A stretch of 64,000 nucleotides of DNA from Nitrosomonas marina (GTDB taxonomy: Bacteria; Pseudomonadota; Gammaproteobacteria; Burkholderiales; Nitrosomonadaceae). Position numbers and translations under genes: made by a program. The notes beneath the pieces were generated by a model. It saw only the letters and a list, made by a program, of their open reading frames with translations. It was not told the origin of the DNA and searched no databases. Numbering within the stretch: the first letter of the stretch is position 1; each line of letters opens with the position of its first letter. The stretch is from NCBI RefSeq assembly GCF_900111605.1, contig NZ_FOIA01000006.1, positions 1 through 64,000 on the forward strand, written 5' to 3'. Below are positions 29,741-38,412 of the stretch, piece by piece.

Positions 29741-31393
29741 ATGAATAATTCTGTAGCAGATTTTCAAGAAACGATGCAGCATTTGGCGGATACGTTTATC
29801 AAGGGACTGCCGGGAAAAATTGAAGATTTAGAAACATTGTGGCAACAGCTTCAGAATGAATGGCATGCAGACAAATTGCAAATTGTGCATCGCAAGGCGC
29901 ATGAGCTGGCCGGTACGAGCAAAACGTTTGGTTTGAGTGAGTTGAGCGGACTGGCAGATTCTCTGGAACAGACATTGAAGGCGGCGCTGCAGAATGAAGC
30001 GCAGCTGGATGAGCAGCAGCGTGCGGAGATATTCGCGCTGTTACGGGAAGTAGGGCGGCTGGTGGTTAATCAGGCATCGGATTTTCCAAGAACGTTTGCC
30101 AAACAGTTCAATGACTATCTGGTGGATATGGACGAAGTGAGTCATGTTTTTGTCGTAGACGATGATCAGGAGGCAGCGCAGGAACTGGCGTTACAGGTGA
30201 GCTATTATGGCTATGAAGTTGAAGTTTTTGGGCGTCTGGAGGATTTTCGCGAGGCAATAAAAAGAACCCCGGGGGCCATTGTGTTGATGAATGTCGAATT
30301 TTCCGATGATGCAATGGCCGGTATTCGTACCATGAAAGAAATCCAGCAGGAAATGGAAGAGCCTGTGCTGGTGGTATTTCTTTCTTCAAATGATGATTTT
30401 GCTGCGCGGCTTGAAGCTGTGCGTGCAGGCGGGATTGCGTATCTGACAAAACCGATCAATTCATCAGAGTTGATCGAACAACTTGATTCGTTTTCGGTGC
30501 CGCAAACGCAGGAACCTTTTCGAGTGTTGATTGTTGACGATTGCGCCACTGATCTGGCATTTCATGCTGCTGTTCTCGAGCAGTCCGGCATGATTGTGAG
30601 AACGGTCGAGAAAATGAATACGGTGATGCGAACATTGCTGGAATTTAATCCGGATGTTATTTTGATTGATGTTTATTTGCCCGAGTGTAGCGGTATTGAA
30701 CTGGCAAAGGTTATTCGTCAGCTTGACGGTCTGTTCAATGTTACGGTTGTGTATTTATCTTCTGAAAATGATTTCAATACCCAGCAGGAAGCCATGCTTC
30801 TGGCAGGTGACGATTTTCTGGCCAAACCGATTGATCCAAAACGGCTGGTTTCTGCGGTCACCAGACGCGTTCAGCGCGCGCGTCAACTGCGTGGATTAAT
30901 GGTGCGCGACGGTCTGACCGGTTTATTCAATTACACCGCAATCAGAGAACAGCTTGGACGCGAGATCGTGCGTTCAAACCGGTTAAAAACGCCGCTGTCG
31001 CTTGCGATGGTGGATGTTGATTTTTTCAAGAAAGTTAACGACAACTATGGTAATGCGGCGGGTGATCGTGTGCTAAAAAGTCTTGCGCGGCTTCTCAAAC
31101 AGCGCTTGCGCGGTACCGATATTGTCGGGCGTTATGGCGGTGAGGAGTTTGCAGTCATTATGACCGATACCAACGCGCCAGAGGCGGCCAAGGTGATCGA
31201 TGAAATCCGTAAAGTGTTTTCGCGCCTGCTGCATATGAGCGACAACAAGGAATTCAAAGTCACGTTTAGCTGCGGAATAGCTGACATCAAGCATTTTCCG
31301 GATGTAAAAAGTGTCAGCGAAGCAGCAGACAAAGCGCTTTATCAGGCCAAGAAGAAAGGCCGTAACCAGGTGGTGATCACTTCAGGCGACTAA
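29741..31393 (+). CDS. HPt-REC-REC-GGDEF diguanylate cyclase
   Basis: 550 residues with four domains. HPt (about 1-120) with the phospho-accepting His54 in AHELAGTSKTFG. A first receiver (about 134-250) with the acidic pair D140-142 and K237, but Asn184 where the phospho-acceptor Asp should be. A second receiver (about 261-375) complete with D266/D267, D310 and K362. GGDEF (about 385-548) with an active GGEEF at 466-470 and an RxxD inhibitory site R457-D460. It should make c-di-GMP under phosphorelay control with product feedback. No kinase is adjacent, so the phosphate donor is encoded elsewhere. Confidence 0.93.
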   Translation: MNNSVADFQETMQHLADTFIKGLPGKIEDLETLWQQLQNEWHADKLQIVHRKAHELAGTSKTFGLSELSGLADSLEQTLKAALQNEAQLDEQQRAEIFALLREVGRLVVNQASDFPRTFAKQFNDYLVDMDEVSHVFVVDDDQEAAQELALQVSYYGYEVEVFGRLEDFREAIKRTPGAIVLMNVEFSDDAMAGIRTMKEIQQEMEEPVLVVFLSSNDDFAARLEAVRAGGIAYLTKPINSSELIEQLDSFSVPQTQEPFRVLIVDDCATDLAFHAAVLEQSGMIVRTVEKMNTVMRTLLEFNPDVILIDVYLPECSGIELAKVIRQLDGLFNVTVVYLSSENDFNTQQEAMLLAGDDFLAKPIDPKRLVSAVTRRVQRARQLRGLMVRDGLTGLFNYTAIREQLGREIVRSNRLKTPLSLAMVDVDFFKKVNDNYGNAAGDRVLKSLARLLKQRLRGTDIVGRYGGEEFAVIMTDTNAPEAAKVIDEIRKVFSRLLHMSDNKEFKVTFSCGIADIKHFPDVKSVSEAADKALYQAKKKGRNQVVITSGD

Positions 31394-31505
31394 CGGGGCG
31401 TCTTCTTGTCGATACAATTGATACACACCAGATCCGGCGGTATGAGTGGTAAATGTGGCTGTTATCATCATCTTGAAACATTGCATGCTGTTTCTGTTCG
31501 CTGCG

Positions 31506-32591
31506 CTATACAAGTCCCGGGATAAATCTGTATTTGACTCTGGCGCAATATTGGTCGTATTCGTCGTCAATGCTGCGCAAGTGTCTTTCTTCAGTGAGCG
31601 CGCGCATGATGTAAATCACCGACCAACCAACCATGGAACCGATTGTAATCAGCGTGGCGGTTAATGACGTCTGCCATGCGACGGCTACGGCCGGCATCAG
31701 GCCGATCCACCATGCCAGATTTTTACAGACATATGCCGGGTGGCGGATGTAACGATAGGGGCCATGCATAATAATTCCGCGGTGTGTTAAGTTGCTTGCT
31801 TTAAAATTCAACGCAACCGAGGCAGAGGTATAAACGGCCATCAGCATCAATAGCGTTACATTCAAAATGACGTGTACCACCGGGTCAGAAAATTGTGGGA
31901 AGTCAGTGAAATATCCGCCAAATACCATACTTGTCATGCCATTAAAAGGAGGATAGCTGGCCAATGCGACAGCCCAGCCAAGCAGGGTAGGGTCGACGGA
32001 ACGGATTTCATTGTTAAGTGACGGCAATTCGACAAGATAGCCGATAGTAAAAAAAAGAACGTCAAGAAAAAGAATCAGCTTGAATATAAACCAGAAACCA
32101 CTGGTGTTGAATAAAGCCAGCCAGCCAGTATTGGGATCTCCGATTGTCTGAAACAGCTGACTGCCATGTTCCAGCATGTGCCCTGTATGTGAAAACAGCC
32201 AGACAATCATTAACGGCGCAAAAAATGCTTTTAACAGGATACTGAGCAAACCGAGTCTTTCATCAAAAGGCAGTCCCGTTTTCCATACGGTCGCCGGAGA
32301 AATGGCTATTTTATGCAGTGCGCGCAAGCAGTAAATGGATTTTGAAACCCGCGGAGCGGGCTCTGTCAAATAAAATACAAATAAGGTAAACGTATAAAAG
32401 AGAGTGGTAACGACTAATACCTGCCAGTGCATATAGTCTTTACCAAAGTAATGTGTATGTACTGAAAAATAACTTTGATAATACGGGATGATTGCATAAA
32501 ATCCGCTAGTCGCTGCGATTATCAGCAATGTTGCAGACAGGTTTTTGACGCGCTGGGAAAAGTTGTAGCTATAGGTGCTGATAATAGGCAT
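31506..32591 (-). CDS. Polytopic membrane protein with a PEMT/ICMT-type methyltransferase C-terminus
   Basis: 361 residues with about eight hydrophobic helices. The C-terminal part holds the isoprenylcysteine/phospholipid methyltransferase pattern: HGPYRYIRHPAYVCKNLAWW followed by EERHL near the end (ALTEERHLRSIDDEYDQYC). That motif binds S-adenosylmethionine at the membrane surface in the family. The acceptor, lipid or protein, is unknown. The N-terminal helices are not family-typical and resemble other long bacterial members. A terminator separates it from the PEP-CTERM gene upstream on the same strand. Confidence 0.82.
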   Translation of the reverse strand: MPIISTYSYNFSQRVKNLSATLLIIAATSGFYAIIPYYQSYFSVHTHYFGKDYMHWQVLVVTTLFYTFTLFVFYLTEPAPRVSKSIYCLRALHKIAISPATVWKTGLPFDERLGLLSILLKAFFAPLMIVWLFSHTGHMLEHGSQLFQTIGDPNTGWLALFNTSGFWFIFKLILFLDVLFFTIGYLVELPSLNNEIRSVDPTLLGWAVALASYPPFNGMTSMVFGGYFTDFPQFSDPVVHVILNVTLLMLMAVYTSASVALNFKASNLTHRGIIMHGPYRYIRHPAYVCKNLAWWIGLMPAVAVAWQTSLTATLITIGSMVGWSVIYIMRALTEERHLRSIDDEYDQYCARVKYRFIPGLV

Positions 32592-32637
32592 ACCGGTGAA
32601 CGACTATGGTTCTTTAATCGACGGTATTGTATCGCAT

Positions 32638-32668
32638 AAAAAAAGAAAATGCGCTTTCGCGCATTTTC
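32638..32668 (-). terminator. Rho-independent terminator downstream of the PEP-CTERM gene
   Basis: GAAAATGCGC (32645-32654) and GCGCATTTTC (32659-32668) with a TTTC loop. On the minus strand a run of seven T (32644-32638) follows immediately. Confidence 0.8.
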
Positions 32669-32816
32669 CAGTCTCTGACCTTTTAGCCAGGATCGCCAGG
32701 TTCAGCCGTCAGCGGCTTTATTATTATTGATTGCTTGACGCTATTATTCTAGAGAGCCAGCTTTGATTTCCAGGTACAATAACCGGTTGTCGTTGCTGGC
32801 GCTTTTCATTTCATGC

Positions 32817-33551
32817 TTATAGACCAAGGCGACGTCTTCTCATTAAAACAAACGCCTGACCGAGCAAACCAATAGCCAGCAAAATCAGAATGCCCGGTTC
32901 TGAAACCTGACCACCGCTGGTGCTGGTGCTTGACCCGCCGCTGGTTGTGCTGCCGCCGCTGCTGCTGCTTGTGACAATTTTGTCACTGCCGTTGCCATTT
33001 GCGCCAGTACGCTGTGTGCGCAGGATCGAGTCGTTTAAAACGTCCGTAAATGTCCAGGGATTCGGTGACGTAATGCTCAACACCATCGTCGCGATATCCG
33101 GAAATGCATTATTTGTGTTCGATGCGGTGCCGTCGTTATAGATTCCGCCGTTGATACCGGTTGTCGTGTTAAACCCAACGTCAAACTGGGTATTGCCGGG
33201 CGTTATGTTGTTATTGACATCAAGCAGCACTTGCCATGATGATGAAATGTCATTTCCGTTGCCATCGGTCAATGAAACAAGCGATGCTGCAAGAATATCC
33301 TGCGAGATATTGAAAACCGCGCCGGTGATAATGCCGCTGAAATTCGATGTGTTGTCGATAGTAATCGTCAGCTGATTGGCCGCGGTATCTTCAAATGTCA
33401 GAATACCGCCCGACTGTGTTCCGGCACCCCAGAAATCCTGTTGTTCGAAGTATGCATGTACTCCCCCCGCTGTTGCGGACAGGCCGAAAACTCCCGCCAC
33501 TAAAGCGGCCTTGATACGTTTTGCTTTGTTTGTAACTGAATTGTTTTTCAT
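32817..33551 (-). CDS. PEP-CTERM sorting-domain protein
   Basis: 244 residues from ATG 33551 (GAGGGACC upstream decides the start over 33566). A signal peptide ends around GGVHA. The mature part is Asn/Thr/Gly-rich with beta-repeat character. A Ser/Gly/Thr linker precedes the C-terminal sorting signal SEPGILILLAIGLLGQAFVL followed by MRRRRLGL: the E-P motif, a hydrophobic helix and an Arg-rich tail that exosortase (EpsH/XrtA type) recognises and cleaves. No exosortase gene is in this window. A sigma-54 promoter and two upstream elements precede the gene. Confidence 0.9.
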   Translation of the reverse strand: MKNNSVTNKAKRIKAALVAGVFGLSATAGGVHAYFEQQDFWGAGTQSGGILTFEDTAANQLTITIDNTSNFSGIITGAVFNISQDILAASLVSLTDGNGNDISSSWQVLLDVNNNITPGNTQFDVGFNTTTGINGGIYNDGTASNTNNAFPDIATMVLSITSPNPWTFTDVLNDSILRTQRTGANGNGSDKIVTSSSSGGSTTSGGSSTSTSGGQVSEPGILILLAIGLLGQAFVLMRRRRLGL

Positions 33552-33601
33552 TTTAAGGTCCCTCACACAGGTTATTTGCTCATTCTTCTATCCATATATA
33601 A

Positions 33602-33616
33602 GCATAATCTGTGCCA
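33602..33616 (-). promoter_or_regulatory. Sigma-54 promoter of the PEP-CTERM gene
   Basis: On the minus strand CTGGCACAGATTATGCT: GG and GC twelve bases apart as in YTGGCACGRNNNTTGCW, with two mismatches outside the invariant bases. The predicted start is near 33590, leaving a leader of about 40 nt before ATG 33551. Confidence 0.75.
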
Positions 33617-33704
33617 GTTTTTCTAAAATAATGTAATTATTTGATTTTTATTATTAAAATAAGAATTGCTCCCCCCCCCCACCTCCCGCACCTCTTGTTC
33701 TGTC

Positions 33705-33722
33705 GTGTAAAAAAAATCGACA
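33705..33722 (-). promoter_or_regulatory. Upstream activator element, copy 1 (GTGTAAAAWWWWTCGACA family)
   Basis: Plus strand reads GTGTAAAAAAAATCGACA. It is 88 bp upstream of the sigma-54 promoter at 33602-33616, a normal distance for an enhancer-binding-protein site. Confidence 0.7.
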
Positions 33723-33790
33723 ATTTGCGCCAGAATTCTGTTGTTTTTGAGGGTGTCCGAGGTATCAATTGCAAGTACAGACACAAATGC

Positions 33791-33824
33791 AATAAATTGG
33801 CCATCAGTTAATGGCCAATTTATT
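33791..33824. repeat. 14-bp perfect inverted repeat
   Basis: AATAAATTGGCCAT (33791-33804), 6-nt loop, ATGGCCAATTTATT (33811-33824). It lies between the two activator elements. No T-run follows. It could be a terminator for the CAP-RTX gene or a protein-binding site. Confidence 0.7.
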
Positions 33825-33841
33825 GGGTGCTCCCGGGAAGA

Positions 33842-33859
33842 GTGTAAAATATTTCGACA
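33842..33859 (-). promoter_or_regulatory. Upstream activator element, copy 2
   Basis: Plus strand reads GTGTAAAATATTTCGACA, 225 bp upstream of the PEP-CTERM sigma-54 promoter and in the same orientation as copy 1. Confidence 0.7.
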
Positions 33860-33866
33860 CATAATT

Positions 33867-33892
33867 GTTCAGGCCGGGTATTTGGCCTGAAC
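33867..33892 (-). terminator. Hairpin after the CAP-RTX gene
   Basis: GTTCAGGCC (33867-33875) pairs with GGCCTGAAC (33884-33892) with an 8-nt loop, about 40 bp after the stop. The T-run is missing, so termination is probable but not certain. Confidence 0.5.
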
Positions 33893-33931
33893 AAACGGAT
33901 GTGGTTTGAATCCAGATTGCTTTGAACCGTG

Positions 33932-35224
33932 TCAGAAGATATAAAAATCCGCGTAGGACAGATCAAGGCCGGCCGTCAGCTCGGCAAACTGCTGAGCGTT
34001 CGCGCCGCCGCTGCCGTCGGCGTCATAGTAGAGATCGCCTGTGTCTGCGTTATAGATTATCCTGTCGGTGGCGTCATGCGCTGCTGTTCCGGTGTGAAAG
34101 GCGGAAGATTTGACACGGCCTGTATTGAGGCCTGCAAAAATGGCATCGTCCAGGTAGATCGTATCTTTTTTAGGAAAAAAATCCGTGATTATATCGATGT
34201 CGCCATTGACAAAAGGCGCATCGAATATGAACGTATTTCTGCCCGAGTCTCCGGTCAAAATATCCGCGCCGGGACCACCCGATAGCGTGTCGTGACCATC
34301 CCCACCGTTGAGTTGATCGCTGCCGGCATTGCCAAATAGTTTGTCATGACCGTCAAGTCCAAGCATTATATCGTTTTCAGGTGTTCCGTATAAATGATCC
34401 GAACTTGCGCTTCCCGTGATGATATTTTGTGACGGCTCGGGTTCTGGTGACGGCTCAGGTTCTTGTGGTGGCACAGGAACAGGTTTCGGTTCCGGTTCGT
34501 TTGCCTCGGTGTCCGGATCAATCAGGTCAATTTTGACATTTTTGCTGCCAATGCTGATTTGCTGTGTCTGTGTGCTATAACCGCTGCCTGAGAAGCTGAC
34601 TGTGTAATTTCCCGAAGCAAGTTCCAGCGAGTAACCGCCGGCAAGCCCTGTCTGAGTGGTAAAGATCGTGCCGGTTGCGTTGTTTTGTGCGCTGACCGTG
34701 AAGCTGCCCAGTCCTTCATTGATATCATAGCGTTTATCGCCATCGTGATCCTCAAATGCAACACCAGTCAGGAAAGGATTGGTGGCGGTGGCGGCAAAAT
34801 CCTGGGTAACGAAAATACTGTCGTAATTCGAGTAATGACCGACTGTGAAGCCAATTCCAATTTCTCTGAATATGTCGTTCAGTATGTTGGAACGGTGCGC
34901 GGATGAACCCATGAAAAAAGAATGCACAAGATCGATTTCGTCCGTGTAACCGGTCGGAGAGCGCAGACTCAGGCCCGCAATATTCTCGCCATATGCCCAG
35001 TATGAACTGGAGAACACGTAACCAGCATCCGCCATGCGGTCATAAGGGCTGGAGCCGCCTGCGCCTGTATGGGATAGAGTATCGGTTGCATCCATCCACG
35101 CGCTGTGGTTTTCGGCTGCAATATTCAGGCTGCCATTGAAAGCAAGTGGTTGGGCGCCAGCTTTGGCGCGCTCGGCATTGATTGTTTCCAGGATATACTG
35201 CTCATAGGCGTTAGCCTGAGACAT
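33932..35224 (-). CDS. Secreted CAP-domain protein with C-terminal RTX repeats
   Basis: 430 residues. A CAP/SCP domain (about 5-150) shows NAERAKAGAQPLAF, ENHSAWMDATDTLSHTG, YGENIAG and SSAHRSNIL, the bacterial YkwD-like type. A carboxypeptidase-regulatory/SdrD-like beta domain (about 150-235) and a Pro/Glu linker (EPEPKPVPVPPQEPEPSPEP) follow. RTX nonapeptides (GLDGHDKLFGNAGSDQLNGG and so on, about 265-330) bind calcium. The end is a serralysin-like tail finishing in DLSYADFYIF. There is no N-terminal signal; the tail indicates type I secretion. No type I transporter lies nearby. Role unknown. Confidence 0.9.
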   Translation of the reverse strand: MSQANAYEQYILETINAERAKAGAQPLAFNGSLNIAAENHSAWMDATDTLSHTGAGGSSPYDRMADAGYVFSSSYWAYGENIAGLSLRSPTGYTDEIDLVHSFFMGSSAHRSNILNDIFREIGIGFTVGHYSNYDSIFVTQDFAATATNPFLTGVAFEDHDGDKRYDINEGLGSFTVSAQNNATGTIFTTQTGLAGGYSLELASGNYTVSFSGSGYSTQTQQISIGSKNVKIDLIDPDTEANEPEPKPVPVPPQEPEPSPEPEPSQNIITGSASSDHLYGTPENDIMLGLDGHDKLFGNAGSDQLNGGDGHDTLSGGPGADILTGDSGRNTFIFDAPFVNGDIDIITDFFPKKDTIYLDDAIFAGLNTGRVKSSAFHTGTAAHDATDRIIYNADTGDLYYDADGSGGANAQQFAELTAGLDLSYADFYIF

Positions 35225-35675
35225 AACATGACCTCCATTGTGTCTGGTTGCAAAAATAAATTAAAGCAGTCGTGTGTGTGGTTACAGAGAAAAATGCTTC
35301 AAAATCAGTTGGTGACTGCATCAGTATGCGCTGTGTTTGGAACGGGAGTGTATTCGATATTTTCTATGAACGTGGCCTGTAACTGGACGACTTATCAAGC
35401 TCAATTTCGGGTTTTGATTCAATAGATATTTTGCTGGCAGGATTGTGAGCACAATTTTATGTATTACTTTAAAATTGAATTAAATGATATTGATTAATAA
35501 TATCAAATTATCAATTATCATGTAAGTGCTAAGTTATCTTCTAGTCTGCCATCATTTTATGCGCGACGTATGACATTTGAATGACCGCCGGTCTGTTGTT
35601 GCAGGAAGGACGTGATACTTGCCACTGTATGCCGGCGGCGATAATGACGGTATCAGTAAGGGTGTATATCGAAAA
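35225..35675. other. AT-rich intergenic region
   Basis: 451 bp between two minus-strand genes. It should contain the promoter of the CAP-RTX gene. A 7-bp hairpin (TGATATT/AATATCA) lies near 35490. No sigma-54 element with correct spacing was found, and no gene is supported. Confidence 0.4.
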
Positions 35676-36959
35676 TCAGGGATTGAGGTGTTGCTTCCGC
35701 AGTCTGATCTGAATATCGGGAGCCGGGCGATCATCGACGACTACCGGTGGTATTGACGACCGGTTAAAACCCAGCACACTGATCCTGTGTGACGCATTAA
35801 AACCCGGTGCGCCGTTTTTGTCCCTGAGAATGGACGATAATTTATATTCAAGTCCGTTGGAATCAGGATCGAAACGAATATCGTGTATCCAGATGCCCGC
35901 GCGCTGCACATGCTGGTGATCACATTCATAGTCGAGATTCCATCCTGTCAGCATGGGAACAGCATAGTCATAGGGCAGGTCATAAATGCGAAACGTTTCA
36001 GTGTGCACGATGCCATCTGTGCCGTTACGGCAGATACTGGTTCTTCCCGAACGCGGATTAAGCGGCAGGAAGCTGGCACGCAGTTTTACGCTTTCCCCGC
36101 CGATGAGCGCAGCACGCGTTCTAACCCAGTGCGTGCGGGTACCACTGTCCTTGAAAATGGTTTGCGTAACCCAGTGCGGATTTCCGTCCGGATTGGGAGA
36201 AGCGTCCGTCTGGAAAAGGCTGTAAGCAACCTGACGCAGATGATGATCGGCGGGATCATTCCAGCGGCAGGGCGGAAAACGGAATTCGCATTCAAACTGA
36301 TTGTCGTATTGAAAATCGAACCCGCGGGGAATGACGACCATCGAGTCATGGCCTTTCAGCGTGCCGCTGTCCCATAGACTTTCGAGTGTGGCAATCGGTC
36401 CTTCGGAGTGTATTTGTAAAGCCTGGGTGCTGATGCCGTTGTAATCGCCTTCGATACGCGCATTGATCCATGCCGAGTTGAAGCCCAGACCTGTGTAATA
36501 AACACAAAATTCGTAGGGATCATCCCAGTTCTGATCACTCAATTCACCAGCTACCTCAAAAACAAGCACAGGCGGGCCGCCACCACCCGTCACCAGTTTG
36601 CTGTGTGTAATGTCGGCGCGCAGTGTACGCACCTCATGGTCACTGTGCAGATAACGTAAATCCCAGCCATTGAGTATAACAGTGCCGTTGTTGACATAAG
36701 CGGGCATATCATGTGTGATCAACATGGTTGCCGGTTCGGGCCCATTCGCCTGCTCGGTGCATTGACTGCCTTCCACCATGATAAATCTGCCGGCATCTTC
36801 GAACCCGACTTTACGCACGGCTTTGAAAAATGGCTGATTCGAAGCGTCGGTAGTGTGCGATTCAGGCAGCGATGTGTCGTTGTCCTGTTTTCCGGTTGCA
36901 CAGCCGGCCAGGGCGACCAGCATGATCGTTGCAGGCAGGATAAGGCGTTTAAAATTCAT
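35676..36959 (-). CDS. Large lipoprotein of unknown function
   Basis: 427 residues. A lipoprotein signal MNFKRLILPATIMLVALAGC gives lipidated Cys20. The mature domain is beta-rich, with many Trp, Tyr and His residues, conserved-looking cysteines (SQCTEQ, YEFCVYY, FECEFRFPPCRW, SICRNG, DYECDH) and repeated His/Asp-rich loops (HSDHEV, WIHDIRF). I recognise no family. Outer-membrane attachment is likely since Ala follows the Cys rather than Asp. The neighbours do not define a pathway. Confidence 0.8.
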   Translation of the reverse strand: MNFKRLILPATIMLVALAGCATGKQDNDTSLPESHTTDASNQPFFKAVRKVGFEDAGRFIMVEGSQCTEQANGPEPATMLITHDMPAYVNNGTVILNGWDLRYLHSDHEVRTLRADITHSKLVTGGGGPPVLVFEVAGELSDQNWDDPYEFCVYYTGLGFNSAWINARIEGDYNGISTQALQIHSEGPIATLESLWDSGTLKGHDSMVVIPRGFDFQYDNQFECEFRFPPCRWNDPADHHLRQVAYSLFQTDASPNPDGNPHWVTQTIFKDSGTRTHWVRTRAALIGGESVKLRASFLPLNPRSGRTSICRNGTDGIVHTETFRIYDLPYDYAVPMLTGWNLDYECDHQHVQRAGIWIHDIRFDPDSNGLEYKLSSILRDKNGAPGFNASHRISVLGFNRSSIPPVVVDDRPAPDIQIRLRKQHLNP

Positions 36960-37149
36960 TTGTCATTCCCTTTGCTGCCATCCTCTACGGCTGGCGAAGT
37001 AGTTACCTGATCGTCACGGTTGTATCAGTCTATCGCGCTGGCATCTCGATGAGAAATTTTTTTTGATGAGAGTATGGAAAGATAAATTGCCAGCATCTGG
37101 CCCGGCTAAGCATACATACAATAACCGGCATTGTTGTATCGTGAAAAAC

Positions 37150-37172
37150 CTGGGCTGGTGCGTCCAGCCCAG
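37150..37172 (-). terminator. Rho-independent terminator of the cytochrome c peroxidase gene
   Basis: CTGGGCTGG (37150-37158) with CCAGCCCAG (37164-37172), 5-nt loop. On the minus strand GTTTTTC follows. It lies 30 bp after the stop. Confidence 0.85.
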
Positions 37173-37202
37173 GAAATAGTTACATCCAAAATGGTTGGAT
37201 GG

Positions 37203-38156
37203 TCAGTCTTTGCCTGTCAATGATCCCAGAAATGCTTTGACGTCTTCAACAAATTCTGAATCGACATCTTGTCCAAGCTGATGTTTGGCCATCAGGCGGA
37301 TAGCTTCATCAAGGGTTTCAACTGAGCCATCATGAAAATACGGTGCTGTTTGGGTGATATTCCTCAAACTTGGCACTTTAAACACTTTTTTATCGCTTTC
37401 CATGCCTGTCACTTCGTACCGTCCCAGGTCATCCGTTTCGTAAGGTTCCACGAGGCCTATTTTTCTATAGGAGTTGCCGCCGACGACAACGCCGTTGTGG
37501 CAGGTTGTACAGCCAGCGTTGATAAATTTGTTCAAACCGTCCAACTCCTGCTGGCTGAGGGCGTCTTCATCGCCTTTTAGATAGTCATCAAAGCGGGAGG
37601 GCGTCAGCAGCGTTCGTTCAAAAGCGCCGATTGCAACCCCTATATTATTATAATTAAATGGAAATTCAGTATTCGGAAATGCTTCCGAAAATAATTTCTG
37701 ATATTCGTCGATGGCTTTTATCTTGGCCACCACGGCGCCTTTGTTTGGCATACCCATTTCAATCGGGTTGAGTATAGGTCCCAAAGCCTGTTCTTCCACG
37801 TCACTGGCACGTCCGTCCCAGAACTGCGCAATATGCAGTGCGGCATTCATGGTGGTGGGTGAGTTTCTGTCACCGCGTTTATTATCATGACCCGGTGATG
37901 TCGGTTCGTTATCAACGCCATAGCTGTCCAGTTTGTGACACGAATTACAGGAAATTTTGTCGTTGACTGAAAGTCTTGGGTCCAGGTAAAGCGTCTTGCC
38001 GAGCTTAATCAATGCGGCATTTTTTTCTTCATCAATGATCGATTCCGGCAGCGGTTCAAAGAATCGTTTTAAATCGTCTGCATCGATCTGTCGAGAGCCA
38101 TTCTCTGCATACGCTTGCGCACTGAAAATCAGCGCCAGAATAAAAAAAAGCTTCAT
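37203..38156 (-). CDS. Di-haem cytochrome c peroxidase (CCP/MauG family)
   Basis: A periplasmic peroxidase that reduces H2O2 with electrons from cytochrome c. 317 residues from ATG 38156, where AGGGAGG decides the start. Signal peptide to about residue 17 (AYA). Two haem-binding motifs: C70-NS-C73-H74 and C216-TT-C219-H220. QFWDGRASDVEEQALGP and the C-terminal VPSLRNITQTAPYFHDGS (axial His275) are family signatures. It is a classical bacterial CCP rather than an extended MauG. It is followed by its own terminator and is probably monocistronic. Confidence 0.94.
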   Translation of the reverse strand: MKLFFILALIFSAQAYAENGSRQIDADDLKRFFEPLPESIIDEEKNAALIKLGKTLYLDPRLSVNDKISCNSCHKLDSYGVDNEPTSPGHDNKRGDRNSPTTMNAALHIAQFWDGRASDVEEQALGPILNPIEMGMPNKGAVVAKIKAIDEYQKLFSEAFPNTEFPFNYNNIGVAIGAFERTLLTPSRFDDYLKGDEDALSQQELDGLNKFINAGCTTCHNGVVVGGNSYRKIGLVEPYETDDLGRYEVTGMESDKKVFKVPSLRNITQTAPYFHDGSVETLDEAIRLMAKHQLGQDVDSEFVEDVKAFLGSLTGKD

Positions 38157-38412
38157 ATTACCTCCCTTTGGGCACATGCCCGTTGAAATAAAAAAATGGC
38201 AGTTTTACATTAAAAGCATTACGTTTCAACCGGCTAATAAAACACCAGTCCTGACACCTGATCAGGAAAATCGGACTGGAAGTGATTTGCCTGAAGTTAA
38301 AACGCAACCATGCGTACAGCATGTTCCGATATTTTCTTGTTTTTATTGTAGGGTCATTATACAAGAAACGCGCTTAACCATTACGGTCAAAGCGCAGACT
38401 GCCGATTTGGCT

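Larger units (their letters stand above)
33623..33931. other. Regulatory intergenic region with a C10 tract and hairpins
   Basis: It lies between the PEP-CTERM promoter and the end of the CAP-RTX gene. It contains a run of ten C (33671-33680), two 18-bp elements, a 14-bp perfect hairpin and a terminator-like hairpin. A 79-codon reverse frame spans it but runs through all these structures and has no family resemblance, so it is not called. Confidence 0.55.

Noticed and set aside
33623..33862. Reverse 79-codon frame in the PEP-CTERM upstream region
   Set aside because: It runs through two activator elements, a 14-bp hairpin and the C10 tract, and resembles no protein family.
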